DNA from: Hormiphora californensis
Lineage: Eukaryota > Ctenophora > Tentaculata > Cydippida > Pleurobrachiidae
Direction: 5' to 3'
Assembly (NCBI GenBank): GCA_020137815.1
Contig: CM035352.1
Location: 455,675-519,674, forward strand
DNA length: 64,000 nt
Each line of letters opens with the position of its first letter. Position 1 is the stretch's first letter. Both the position numbers and the translations under genes were made by a program. The notes beneath the pieces were generated by a model that saw only the letters and a program-made list of their open reading frames with translations, was not told where the DNA came from and did no database searches. Below are positions 17,015-28,800 of this stretch, piece by piece.

Positions 17015-17793
17015 ACACTCATTCCTTCGCTTACTACAACCTTTCTAAAGTGTAAATATGCTGTCCAAAGTACTCCCAAAGTTTCAAGTTCATATTTCAA
17101 AATTTAAATTTAATTAAAATATTCTTGCATTTGAACTGAGAAATAACTTTGCGACCGAAGAATTCACACAAGATCAAATATGCCACATTGTCACTACTTG
17201 TCTCCTTACATTGTCTTTGTTTTTACTCTCGCTTCCGATGCCATTTTGGACTATCACCGCACATAAATTGCCATTTCTTCTTCTCCCAACTACCCAATTT
17301 CAGTAAACACTACCCCCACCCCCGGCCTTGTTTAGTAAATGTCCCGACACATGTATATTTCGGCAAATTTGTACTGGCCCCAAACTTCTACTCTCTCGCT
17401 CTCTCTCTCTCTCTTTTCGCTAGCCAAGCGACGTTAGGATGTGCCGTTGGTACCGACGCCGGACCCAAACTTGTTTGCCTCCTAAGTTGGGTAGTCACTT
17501 TGTTGTGTCACGCCTGGATTGCCAGGAATCCAGGGTGACCAGGTGACCGCGCGGGCCGCGAAGGCACTGGGGGCAAACAAGGGATGGAGCGTTTCGTTAG
17601 TTTCACAAAGGGGCCCCAACCCCCCCAAATAGCGCTAGCCTTCGGTGACACTAAGGACGCGGAGAGGTCGCGAGAAAAAAAAAAAAAAAAAAAAAACCAA
17701 ACCCTAACTTGACCCTAACGGATAGCCCTAACCCGTCGCGCGTGCCAAAACAAATTGTTAGCAATGAGAGGCACCCAGATTTTAACGTTTTCC
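16570..17793. mobile_element. Mutator-like element, copy 2, enlarged
   Basis: Same terminal repeats as the 665-927 element ('GGGCGCGATTATAATCTGGG' at the left, 'CCCAGATTTTAACGTTTTCC' at the right). Exact 9-bp target duplication TTTAAAATC (16561-16569, 17794-17802). The interior is expanded by a direct duplication: about 16753-16964 is repeated at about 17194-17410 with a 441-bp period. It also carries (CT)n tracts and a poly-A run near 17676. Confidence 0.8.
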
Positions 17794-18005
17794 TTTAAAA
17801 TCAAGAGACCAAATTTCAAAAATCAATAAATATTATGCGTCACGCGCGCGGCGCGGCGCTTAAATGCAGTGCAAACTGTATTTTTTCGCGAAAAACGTAA
17901 ATAAAATTGTTAATTAAAATGTACTGTTTTGGTTGTAATATTTATTTTTTATTTGAGTGAGTCATTTTAAATTTATTTAAAAAAATTTATTTACATGAAA
18001 CAGCA

Positions 18006-18836
18006 ATCCAACAATACTGGGTTCCATGATGGTTGAAAAGCGCTGCCTTATAGGGATCCCTAAAAAAGTTCAGTATTTACACAGAGTTTACACAGTCTTT
18101 ATAGTCGGATTTTTTGAAACTGTCACCCCCCTAAAGGTCCTCCCAAACTATTATGTCCCTTGCTGCGCGCGACCGGATTTTAGACAGCCATAGATCCACC
18201 CCCTGATGGGATAGAGACTTGAAATTTGTTTTGTGAGGAGATCTTGTCGAGTTCTTCCTACAAAACAAATTTCAAGTCTTTATCTCATCAGGGAGTGGAA
18301 TTATGACCGTGGGAAATTTCACAAAACCCGAGTGAGGGACATAGTAGTTTGGGGAGTACTTTAGAGTTTTCAAATTTCTTTAAATGACCATAAGTCCGGT
18401 TCCTGATGAGATAGAGACTTGAAATTTGGAAGTTACGAAGATCTTGCTAAGTTCTTCCGAACCTCCAAATTTCAAGTCTCTATCTTATCAGGAACTGGAG
18501 ATATGACAAATTTTGTTATTTCAGGGGGGTGACAGTTTCAAAAAATCCGAGTATACTCAGTCGTTACACCCAGAGCGGCGCGTGCTGCGCACAGTGGCTT
18601 TTTCCAAGAAAATATTGGATTGTGTGCTGCACAAATGACAAAATTGAGCGCTGCGGCGAAAAAAGTTTCCGAAAACGCTGCAAATCGAGTGCGAAAGACG
18701 CAGTCGTTACACCCAGAGCGGCGCGGGCGCTCTGGGTGTAACGACTGAGTAAAGACTGTGTAAACTCTGTGTAAATACTGAACTTTTTTAGGGATCCCTA
18801 TCCCGCGGCCAGCAACGTTTGCCAACCATGATGATT
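18006..18836. mobile_element. Nested palindromic foldback transposons
   Basis: The outer arms end in CCATGATGGTTG / CAACCATGATG. The next arms, 'GGGATCCCTAAAAAAGTTCA' through 'GTTTACACAGTCTTTA' (about 18047-18107), reappear inverted at about 18745-18805. A second palindromic element with termini CGGATTTTTTGAAACTGTC is inserted at a TA in the left arm (about 18108-18552). That inner element contains two further mirror pairs around 'CAAATTTCAAGTCTCTATCT'. Confidence 0.75.
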
Positions 18837-18852
18837 TACTAAAAAGGGTAAA

Positions 18853-19067
18853 GTCGGATTTTTTGAAACTGTCACCCCCCTGAAATTACAAAATTTGCCA
18901 AATCTCCGGTTCCTGATGAGATAGAGACTTGAAATTTGGAGGTTCGGAAGAACTTAGCAAGATCTTCATAACCTCCAAATTTCAAGTCTCTATCTCGTCA
19001 GGAACCGGATTTATGGTCATTTGCGAAATTTGAAAATACCCAGGGGGGTGACAGTTTCAAAAAATCC
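18853..19067. mobile_element. TA-inserting palindromic MITE
   Basis: The termini AGTCGGATTTTTTGAAACTG and its inverse enclose a mirror-image core around 'CTTAGCAAGATCTTC'. Flanking TA fits a Tc1/mariner-type insertion. Fragments of the same family lie at about 15168-15280 and 16455-16550. Confidence 0.75.
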
Positions 19068-19329
19068 GATATTACTCTCGACGCTTCGGAGGTTGAACGT
19101 CCTTCTGGAGACTGGAGCACCGTGTATTCAGAGTACATGGTCTGTGAAGAAGGAGGCTTTCTGTGTGACAACTGTGTCAATCCTGTGTAAAAAATTTACG
19201 AAATCGGAAATTACAAGGCTAGTGTTCCCTGAATATGAGATTTAAGGGAATAGCCGCCACTGAAACCTGAGATCTCAGTGGAAAATAGCCGTGGGCTGAA
19301 CTTGAGGTTCAGGCACGACTGTTTACCCC

Positions 19330-19445
19330 CTTTGTATCCATATTGGTGACATAGACACCGTGCGCGACCAAGATTGAGCTCAATCTCGGTCGCTGCGCGA
19401 CCTCGATCTCGCACGCACTAGGTGTCAATGTCACCAAGTATCCAT
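19330..19445. repeat. Imperfect inverted repeat
   Basis: Arms 'TATTGGTGACATAGACACCG' (19341) and inverted 'GTGTCAATGTCACCA' (about 19422), around a 'GAGCTCAATCTCGGTCGC' centre. Probably a small inverted-repeat element. Confidence 0.55.
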
Positions 19446-19724
19446 ATAGCGCCAAATTTCCCTACCTTCTAGTGTTAGAAACTGTACTGACATTAGTTAA
19501 TTGACAGGTGATGTGCTGCTTAGTGATGTGCTGCTTAGTTAGGCTCAATTTCTAGTCGTTGTTATCTCAACTCATCTCATACTTATCAATGGCTGTCTTG
19601 TGCCGCGACCCCATCTGAGCGCACTGTCGGGCACTCAGATTGAGAATCAAATGGGGTATGGCACCGCCATACAGATAAATTCGGGGGAAATAGGTTCTAA
19701 AAGAAAGAACTTGAAACTGTGTAC

Positions 19725-19818
19725 CAGGAACCGACCGAAACAAGTAAACAACCAATCAGAACTCGTTATTAAGGTCACGTGACTGGTTATCAGCCAATCA
19801 GGGACCAGTCGGTTCCTG
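19725..19818. mobile_element. hAT-like miniature element, second copy
   Basis: 94 bp with termini CAGGAACCGACCGAA and GGTCGGTTCCTG. Exact 8-bp target duplication CTGTGTAC (19717-19724, 19819-19826). Same family as 8961-9072, including the central CACGTGAC. Confidence 0.85.
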
Positions 19819-20757
19819 CTGTGTACTTTTTGAAGTGGAATCTTTTATGAAATTGAAGCATTCCACTTCAAAAGCTAGTACATAGTCAATTGACTTGCTC
19901 ATGCCCTGGTCCTCTTTACTTACAACTCGTGCGTGTAGCGCACTAAAACGAAGCCCACGTAGTGGGTTGTTTTGTTCAAACGAAGCCCGCATTGTGGGCT
20001 GAGTGACGGCGCCACCAACCTCTTTACTAAGAACAGTTTTATCAATTCTGAGAGTGCATTAGGATATTCTTGCATTACGATATTTTTCCATGCATTTCTT
20101 AACATTTTACAATTAATGTGAGTAAAATATAATTTACCTACCCAGTATCCTAGAATTTCACAACCTGCAGTGGATTTGCATATATATGCTAGAGAAGGCT
20201 GAACAAGAGAGATTTTTTCTTAGAAACCACAAGCTGAAACTGGGAAAGTTTTCTGTTAAGTTCAAAGCAGGTCCACACATCTGCTTCTCTGGATCCTGTG
20301 AATCACTTAAAACAGCTTTGTTCTCTGGCTCGATGCACAAAGCAAGAACAGCACACATTTTTTATTATTTTTTTTCACAACTTGCAATGGATTTTAATAT
20401 TAATATGCTTTTAATATTAATATGCTAGAGAAGGATTAACAAGGCAAGGGACATTTGAGACACACATTGTTTCCTTGAATCTCGGTCTGCTCTGCGTGAT
20501 CTGGTTTAACCAATCAGAGCAGCCCTTTATATTGCACAAACATACCGTGCACTTATAGCTCCCGGTTTGATGTAAGAGGACATCTTGAGATGAAGAATTC
20601 TAAACGGTTTTTTTCTCTGTCCACGAAGAAAGAGATCTGTGCCTAAATGGCCGGATGATAATGGATGAGGATCGGCCGCGACCACTAGTGAACTCGTCTA
20701 TTACTTATCGTTCTCAAAGGGAACAGTTTATCAATTCTGATATATATATATAATATA

Positions 20758-20928
20758 CAGTCGGACCCCGATTTACCGGGCCCCGATTTACCGGAACCCT
20801 GATTTACCGGGAGGATAAACTTCCCCCGATATGGAAAAATAACGGTATTTGACCCCGATATACCGCGCACCCCGATTTACCGGTCAAAACCCTTTCCCCG
20901 AGGATCCCGGTATATCGGGGTCCGACTG
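20758..20928. mobile_element. pogo/Tigger-like MITE
   Basis: 171 bp between TA dinucleotides. Termini CAGTCGGACCCCGATTTACC and its inverse resemble pogo-family ends. Related copies are at 60607-60778 and 62440-63698, with a remnant near 42729. Confidence 0.8.
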
Positions 20929-20939
20929 TATATTATATA

Positions 20940-22250
20940 TAATAGTTATAATCTTTGAAATTGGATGGTTGTTACAAACCACTCTATTTAGTCCAATACG
21001 TATCTCTCGTTATGCTGTTTAACCGTTCTCCCATTACCTACCCAATCTTGAGAGAGAGAGTTATCCTGTTTATACTCGTCTTCCTAGATCGCTTATTCAT
21101 GCCCAACTATCTTGTTGAGTAAGTAACAAGTAAAGTTTCATCTGAATCACTGTCATTGCAGTAGATAATTGATGTTACGTAGCTCGAGAGTACTATTAAA
21201 CACTACAAGCAGCCTCATAACGTCAAAAATAAAAGGAAACAGTTTATGTTTGACAACAAAATATAATGGATAATTTGTTTTAAATATATCTACATGCAAC
21301 GAACGTTCTCATTTCGACCAAATTAAAATCTTATCTCTAGATTAATGTCAGTCCGCTCAAATCTTAACCCACTACAGGTAGCTGCTACAGTAATCTCCCC
21401 TGTTGTACAAGTTGTTGAGCAAGGCAATAATTTCCCTTAACATATTGCCATGTTCATCGCTATACACAAAAAGTTGAGGAAACGGAGTGTTGCAAGAGTT
21501 TGAGTGAGCTGTATTAAAGCATTATCACGCAACTATTGTATTAAGGTTAAAGAATTTAATACTAATTGTATATTGTTCGAAAGGTGACACAAAACCTGTC
21601 TGGCCATCGTCCAACCTTCCGGCATGCATGCTGTATTATCTCATCAAGCCTTGCCTTCGCTCATGACAGTAACTGAGCATAGGCTCAGTGGTGCCCCGGT
21701 AGTGAGGGTAACTCCAACGCGGCCACCAGTTGGTTTTCTTGGTAACGGAATGTGATACCACCACTTCGCTGAAATAATGTGCGGTTAGACTATAGAGGGG
21801 GGAGTGTCTTAACCCTGTCATAGTTTTATGATGATATATTTGATATCGCACTGCATTATTATAGATCAATTAGGGAGGATTTACATTTTGCCAAATTGCC
21901 AAACGTCGCTTTGCCGTTATACGCATTTTTATATATGTAATATGTTATATTTAAATGCCCTTTGAAGCCAATTCAAAAGAGCATTTCAAATTACTAAGGT
22001 GTACGGCCTGGAACTGTTTGTTCCGCTAAATACACCACCAAACCCAATAGTGCACCTTTTAATTTTATTTTTGATTACTTTTGTGTCATGAATAGACTAG
22101 ACGGCAAAGGGTTAGCTGCCGTCTTGCCAGACCCCGTTTGATTCTCATCGGGTCGGCGCTGCCAGGTAGTTGATTAAATCTGATTTACCCCATGACAGTT
22201 ATCTACTCAATATCAGATGTAGGTCATAGTAAAATTTAGAAGTTAAAGAC
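20940..22250. other. Intergenic spacer, no gene recognised
   Basis: AT-rich non-coding DNA. The only repeat recognised is a copy, about 22118-22165, of a family reading 'CCCCRTTTGATTCTCA.CGGGTCGGCGCTGCCAG', also seen at about 19594-19664 and 42015-42070. Its role is unknown. Confidence 0.45.
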
Positions 22251-22464
22251 TGGGTAAGGGTTTAAGTGAACTTGTTACATGTCTCGCCAACAGAATACCA
22301 ATATAAATTCTGCACTTCCCCTAACCAAAAGTCTTAGCCTTGAGACCTTGAAGTGGGGTTAAACTTATTACATGTCTCGCCAAGTAAATACTGATCCTGC
22401 ACAACCTTATACCTCAACAACATTTCCATGCGCAGTTTAATAGGATTTAATAGATTCGATAATA

Positions 22465-22865
22465 GACAGGGGTGACACGAAACACTTTGTAACATGTAAC
22501 ACGCACAAAAAGTTTTCTGCACATGTTACAAAGTGTTACAAAATGTTACATATTTTATATGACTTAAAACCGGTCCGTACACCCGATTTTGAGCTGATAT
22601 GTTGTATAAAACACCATGAAACAGTGTCTTAGGTTCAGCCAAATACAAATATGTAAAGTATATTTCAGTATTTGACGTTGGAAAAGTATGTTTTTGTAAC
22701 ACTTTGTAACAATTTGTAACCACGTCTACTCATTTGTCCAGCCGGAAGGAGAAAACAAAACTTCCTCACTGATATGCGGCTAATAAACAATCAACCGATC
22801 CTTATTCTCAATTTGAAACACTATGTAACACTTATAAGTGTTACATAGTGTTACCTGTAACGTGC
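22465..22865. mobile_element. Inverted-repeat element with TTACAAAGTGTTAC motifs
   Basis: Repeated TGTAACACTTTGTAAC and complements. The ends 'GGGGTGACACGAAACACTTT' and 'AGTGTTACCTGTAACGTGCA' match a compact copy at 41857-41942. It lies immediately downstream of the TIR-lectin gene's stop codon. Confidence 0.6.
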
Positions 22866-22872
22866 ACAAAAT

Positions 22873-25800
22873 TTAATTGCTAATCTGAACAAGATTGTCT
22901 GCGTTATTTTCTAACCTAACGTTCGCGTTGAATTTTCCTGCTGCGAAGCTGTGAAAAAAAGGAAATAATGGAATAATTGATAAGCTACTTACTTGGTTCA
23001 TATTTAATTGTGTACACATGTTCTTGATCAACAAACACGTTCGCTCCATCGATTCTTTCTGCACATTCCCTCCTGTCACATAAATGAATATTCAAAAATC
23101 ATCTGAATATATTCAGGTTGATAAAGGTGTATGAACTGAATGGTCTAGATTAATGAAGATACAATTCAGATACTACTCTAGTTATTCTACCCTCCCATAC
23201 AGTGAATTGAGCAATCACTGGTGAGATTCAAATCAATCCTCAGTGAGTGTGACAATTGGCAATGTCTGGGTATTCAATGCATCTTGACAGCATATTATCA
23301 CTGCGCTGGCAAGCGCAAAGGTGGCCCCATCCAACCCCCCGAAAAAAATTCCCCCAAAAAACGGCCCGCTTGCTCACAGCGTATATATAGTTATTTCATA
23401 CTTTTAGCCCATTTTGGCACTTTTTGAGTGGCCATAACTCCCGAACCGGATGAGCTAGGAAGCTGAAATTTTGTACTCAGAAGCTTCTTGTAGACATCTA
23501 TCGATGGTAAAAATTTCAAGTGGCTAGCTCTTTTTGTTCAAAAGTTATAACACCACCCCCAAAACAGAAAATTCAGTGTGGGGATAACTAGGTTGATACA
23601 TATATACATACATAGATACATGTATAGACGCTTTGTTACCTTCCGTTTGGTCCCAGTTTGAGACGAACCAGACATCGTACGACCTTAAACCAAGCGGCAA
23701 TCGACAGATAATTGTCTCGTGCATGTACCCATTCTGGTGACGACTCTTCATCTTGCCTATGACACGCGCAATGACGTCACGAGTGATGTCATTGCGCGAG
23801 ACCGACTAACTTTTTTCAAACGTCTCTAGCACCCTTGAGACGTGTTCCGATTTTTGATTTGACAAAAAATCGTTACCGGCAAATCGTCTGAACTTTCAGA
23901 TACTATATAGCGAATTTTCGTAGCTCATCATTTTGAGCCCTTAAATTGCGTCGGAAGTCAAAAATTTGACGAAAAATTCAGCAAATTGAACGTTTTTCTA
24001 GCAAAAGCTCCCTTTCCTGACCACTGCGGTCAATGATACTTTACAAGCTCCTTCAGGGTATTCATTCAAAATATATTGTGATGCAATTACGTCGTTACGA
24101 CGTCACTAATTACGTCAGATGATGTCATAATGACGTCAAAATTACGATTTTCACAGAAATTCGTCTCGTTTCTCATATAACACATCATTTTGACAATTTT
24201 ACATCATGAAATAATGTCATACTGACATTAGAAACCAAAAAGGGACCTAAATTAAGCCAAAAACTAATTGGAATTAGTTGGCGGGAAAGGTGGCCCACTT
24301 ACACCTTTGCCTGATGCCGGGTTTTATTTTAAAATGTATCAGGGATATAAGAGGTGAGTGAAATAGAGAAAGAGAAAGAAAGGGTGAGAGAGAGAGATTG
24401 AGATACCGACGTGACGTGAAGAGAATGACAGTTCGTGGTACCCGGTAGCAGCGAAAGGTGTAAGTGGGCCACCTTTCCCGCCAACTAATTCCAATTAGTT
24501 TTTGGCTTAATTATATATATTATTATATATTATATGCTGTGTTACTTGTGTGATGGTTTCGCAAGCTGCAATGTACCACTCTTTCCAAGGTACAGCTGAA
24601 TTTGGATGTATTAATGTAGGAAAGTAGCTTATGATTGTAAACTTATTTAGAAACTTGACACCGCACGTTAAATTGTCACAACTTTATATCGCTTACATAT
24701 ATATTTTAATACTAGTCTTTTGTGCGTATTTTACGTCCAAACAGAGCGCCACACATAACGCGTTGAGATAACTCAGCATTAAGTTGGCTATAATAAAACC
24801 CCTCTCCGCTTATACCCTTAGAATATGAATCGTTCGGACGGTTTAAAGTAAGACGGATACCTGTTTAGAATATTTATCTCGTTGATGATATGCCTTCCTT
24901 GAAGATCAACGAACCACCATGCGTTTTTATTATCCTTTTTGTTATCAGTGTGGGTCGTATTACCACTAGGCGGGAAGTGATTAGTATTAACTACTATTAA
25001 TTAGCATTAATTATAAACTATGTACTTATTATAAAATGTAAATAAGAGTCATGCGTGTCAAGGCTCTATCGCTCCTGAGTCCAAACTAAAGTGCCTCAAG
25101 CAATTAGGAATCTTTTTAACGATCAAGATTTTTTAATTAACCATTTTAGTATTATTTTCAAAATTCCTAATTTCCATACCTGTCATATGTGTTGTTTTCA
25201 TTTCCATTCACAGCTCTGTTGGGGTCACCACCACATGCTATAGAAGACTGTTGACACGGCTTCTTGTGGGCTATTTCTGTCAGTGCGGGTCCTGATTTAT
25301 AAAATGTATATTAATTATAGATAAATATTAAGATAACATTAATATTAATTAGGGGATTGGGGTAGGGCTTAATATTAATTGCATTATGTATCCATGTGCC
25401 GTGTTTCCTTGCCTTCATCTTCAGAGGTTCATGTGATCTGATCACTTTTAATGAGAATTGAGAATACTGTCACCTTACACAAGAACAGATGAGTTGTATT
25501 ATGATCTTTCATTTATCGCTCTATAAAACTAGGCAGTGAAAGATTACATGTAGCAGGAGGGCGCCATGACGTTCTAAGTGATTAAGTTCAACCAACCCCA
25601 ACCACACCATGTACCAACCCCAGCAGTCTGGCACCATGGTTTTCTGCATTGGCATACCAACAAGTATTGTTTTCATTTCATTTCTAAAATCATCAATATT
25701 TGCTTAGGAACGGGGCGCTTAGGAAGGGAGAAGAGAGGGCCGGAATCAACTTAGGGTTGTAAAATATGGACAGGGGTACTGCAGTACTAAAACATATACA

Positions 25801-28800
25801 CTTTCTTTTGTTTATCGGGGGTGTAGTTCACTATTATTAGTCACCTCGTGTTGCAATTACTTCGTAGATAAACTATTGAAGCTGTTTCTATGTTAGATTA
25901 CTTTCGTTCAACAAGTTATGGTGGTCTTTGAAATCATTTCAAGTACTATGATCTAAAACTCGAACAGTTGCACAATTCCGATTAATTATGTCATCACTTT
26001 TTAAAAGCAGTGGGTTCTATATTTCTTCCGAGAAAAAGAAAAGTGATCACAGTGCACTGTGATCATTTCTCTTCATAGCAAGTAACGTTTATATACTGTC
26101 GGAGCTTTTCATTGCTGATTGCGTGCTATTGGCTCGTTTTACTTATACTACCTCCTCTAAATGATTCGGTACCGAGCCCTTTTAACCATCTCTAGAAGCA
26201 GTATGTGGTTGTAGCTATTTATAATTCATTGATATCATTATATGTTTCTCTTTTTATTTTCATAATTCATCCACCTTCGATATTCAATTATTTTTCCTAT
26301 ATAATGGCTCCTAGAAACGTGCGATATTGAGACTGTGCTAATACCTGTTTCCCCGGTACCAAAGACTTCAACTTGAGCAAGTGAGAGAGGTGCACCTGTC
26401 ACCAAAGCCACTGTTATCGACTTAGAACAGTAGTTGCCGGCGTCAAACTCGTACATCTGTTTTCCACCTGAGGAAATATTTTACATAATTTACAGCGGGA
26501 TCCTAATTCCTAAATAGACTAAAATATACTAAAATAGACTAAAATTTCACTCAGAGTAAAATATTTTTTAGGTAAATATTTCAGGCTTGGACTAATAATT
26601 GCCAAGCTAGACTGCCTTTCGCACGCAAATGTAAAGGGAGGGTTAAAACATAACAAACTAATAACACATGTCCAAAAAATAGGGAGTCTCGACTGAGAGA
26701 CAGACGTGAGAAAGTGGGAGGATTGGTGGTAGTGGGGTGTAGTGCAGTATAGTGGGGCAATCTAATCGCACTAAATTCACTGCGACACTGCAATGTACTA
26801 TTGAGTGTCCAGTGGTACACTGGCCACTACCCACCCCATTCTCCTTATGCCTTCTTTGGGTGTACGGGAATCTGTCGTTTGATACTGTATCAACTACTTA
26901 TTGCGTTAAATTTGATAATCTATAGTTATCACATGTCCACATGAACACCAAAAGTGAGATCGTACGTCAACGACAATATGACACACACACACACACACTG
27001 AAGTTCGAATCTTGAACCATAATGACCTGATTGATTAGCCAAAATTGCCAAAAACTGTGAAATTGATCCATTAGGCAGTTAAGTTTGGATATTGGGTGAA
27101 GGAAACGATTTCAACTTCGGTGTGTCTCCCCTCATAGTGTGACAGTTTCTGCCCCCTGGTAACAAATATAACACAGCGAGGAATGTGTCTTTTGAGAGCA
27201 CGAAAAAGGGAAAATACTCAGAAAGTTATGCTCTTCTACCTTAATCAAGCTTGTCCAATTCAATTTTTGTCCACTCTCACTTTAAATTTTATATAAATCT
27301 TGCAGTAGTATGACCCGTACCTAAATCTCAAGGTGGCTAAAATCGCTCCGCATCTTTTTTTACTCTACCTCTACCAATCTGGCAATCTAAGGGGAAGGGT
27401 TACTTTAAATTTCGTATAACTCGCAAGGTGGCTCTGCCTATCCCAATCTAAGGGGAAGGATGTCAGCCTAGAATATAAATACACATTACTCTAGAAATCT
27501 CTCAAAGGACTTTAAAATCAAGGCGTGGTGGTTATGAACGTCGGCCCCCGTAAATTGTTATTTTATATGGGCAGCTTGATCTTATCATCCTTCCAAGCCA
27601 ATCAAATGCTACAGCAATGATTGCTATCAATTTTCACTGCCTGTCGAAAGCTGTCCAGGACAGCCTGTCCTGTATTTCTGATAACTAGTAACAAAAACCA
27701 ATCAAATTGGTTTTGATAACTCGGGGCCTAAAGGCGTCCGGATGTGACCTTTAGTAGGTTTACCAGCTACAATAGTCTTGACGCCTTTTTGGACTCTCCT
27801 GTACAACTTACAAGTGATCCTTTTTATTACCAACATGAGAGACAACAGTCTCTCCTCTAACGTATAGCAGCCTCTGATTCATTAATTAAAATACTGATCT
27901 CAGATGATATGATTTTCACTTACGTTGGTAGCGGATGTTGCCTAGTTTGTTCTTGTTTAGCATTACAGCCGCCCAATCGATCCTCTCAGCACACTCCTCT
28001 CTGTTCCAAACCCGGACCGTTTTGATCTTGTACCACGCGCCCAGTTCGCAATGCCACCATGCAACACCGCCGTGCTTTGCCTTGTCTTCACCGGGTTTAG
28101 TGTGGGTAACTCCGTGACTGAAAAATTAAAATGAGCTCTGTAGAATTGTAGACATCGCTTTCATATTTCGATATTAACGACTTATAAGTATGTACATATT
28201 ATACTTATTTTGGGGGGGGGTTCAACCCTAAAAATTTCCATTGATACCCACTTTTTTGGCAAATGGAAATTTTATTTTGGAAATTTTTAGAAATTTTTAG
28301 AAATTTTTGGAAATTTTTGGAAATTTTTAGAATTTTTTGGAAATTTTTAGAAATTTTTAGAAATTTTTAGAAATTTATGGACAATGGAAATTTTTGGAAG
28401 TTTTTAGTAAATGGAAATTTTTAGAAATTTTTAGAAATTTTTAGAAGTTTTTAGAAGTTTTTAGAAACTTTTAGAAGTTTATATAAGTTCGTCGGTAACC
28501 CAATTCCAAGGTAATGACATGTAATCTATGCATGTTTTCGACAGTAAGTTAGTACTTATTCTCGCTATATCCCTTATCGAGTTTAAAAAAGAGTTTAAGT
28601 TTCTATATTGTATGCTAAGAAACCTGATCTACTACGGTATTAAGCATTAGTCATGGTAAAAGGACCCGTCCGAAGGAATATTTAAAAGTAAGTTACCAAA
28701 TAGCACCTTATATAAGTACATAAGGTATCTTGTGCTATTTGGTAACTTACTTTTAAATCAGTTTTCGAGACGTCCGCGTCCTTAGTTGTCCAATGAAGCT

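Noticed and set aside
17149-17538. 129-residue plus-strand frame
   Set aside because: It lies inside the enlarged Mutator-like element over CT-rich DNA and duplicates a stop-containing copy 441 bp upstream. No protein features.
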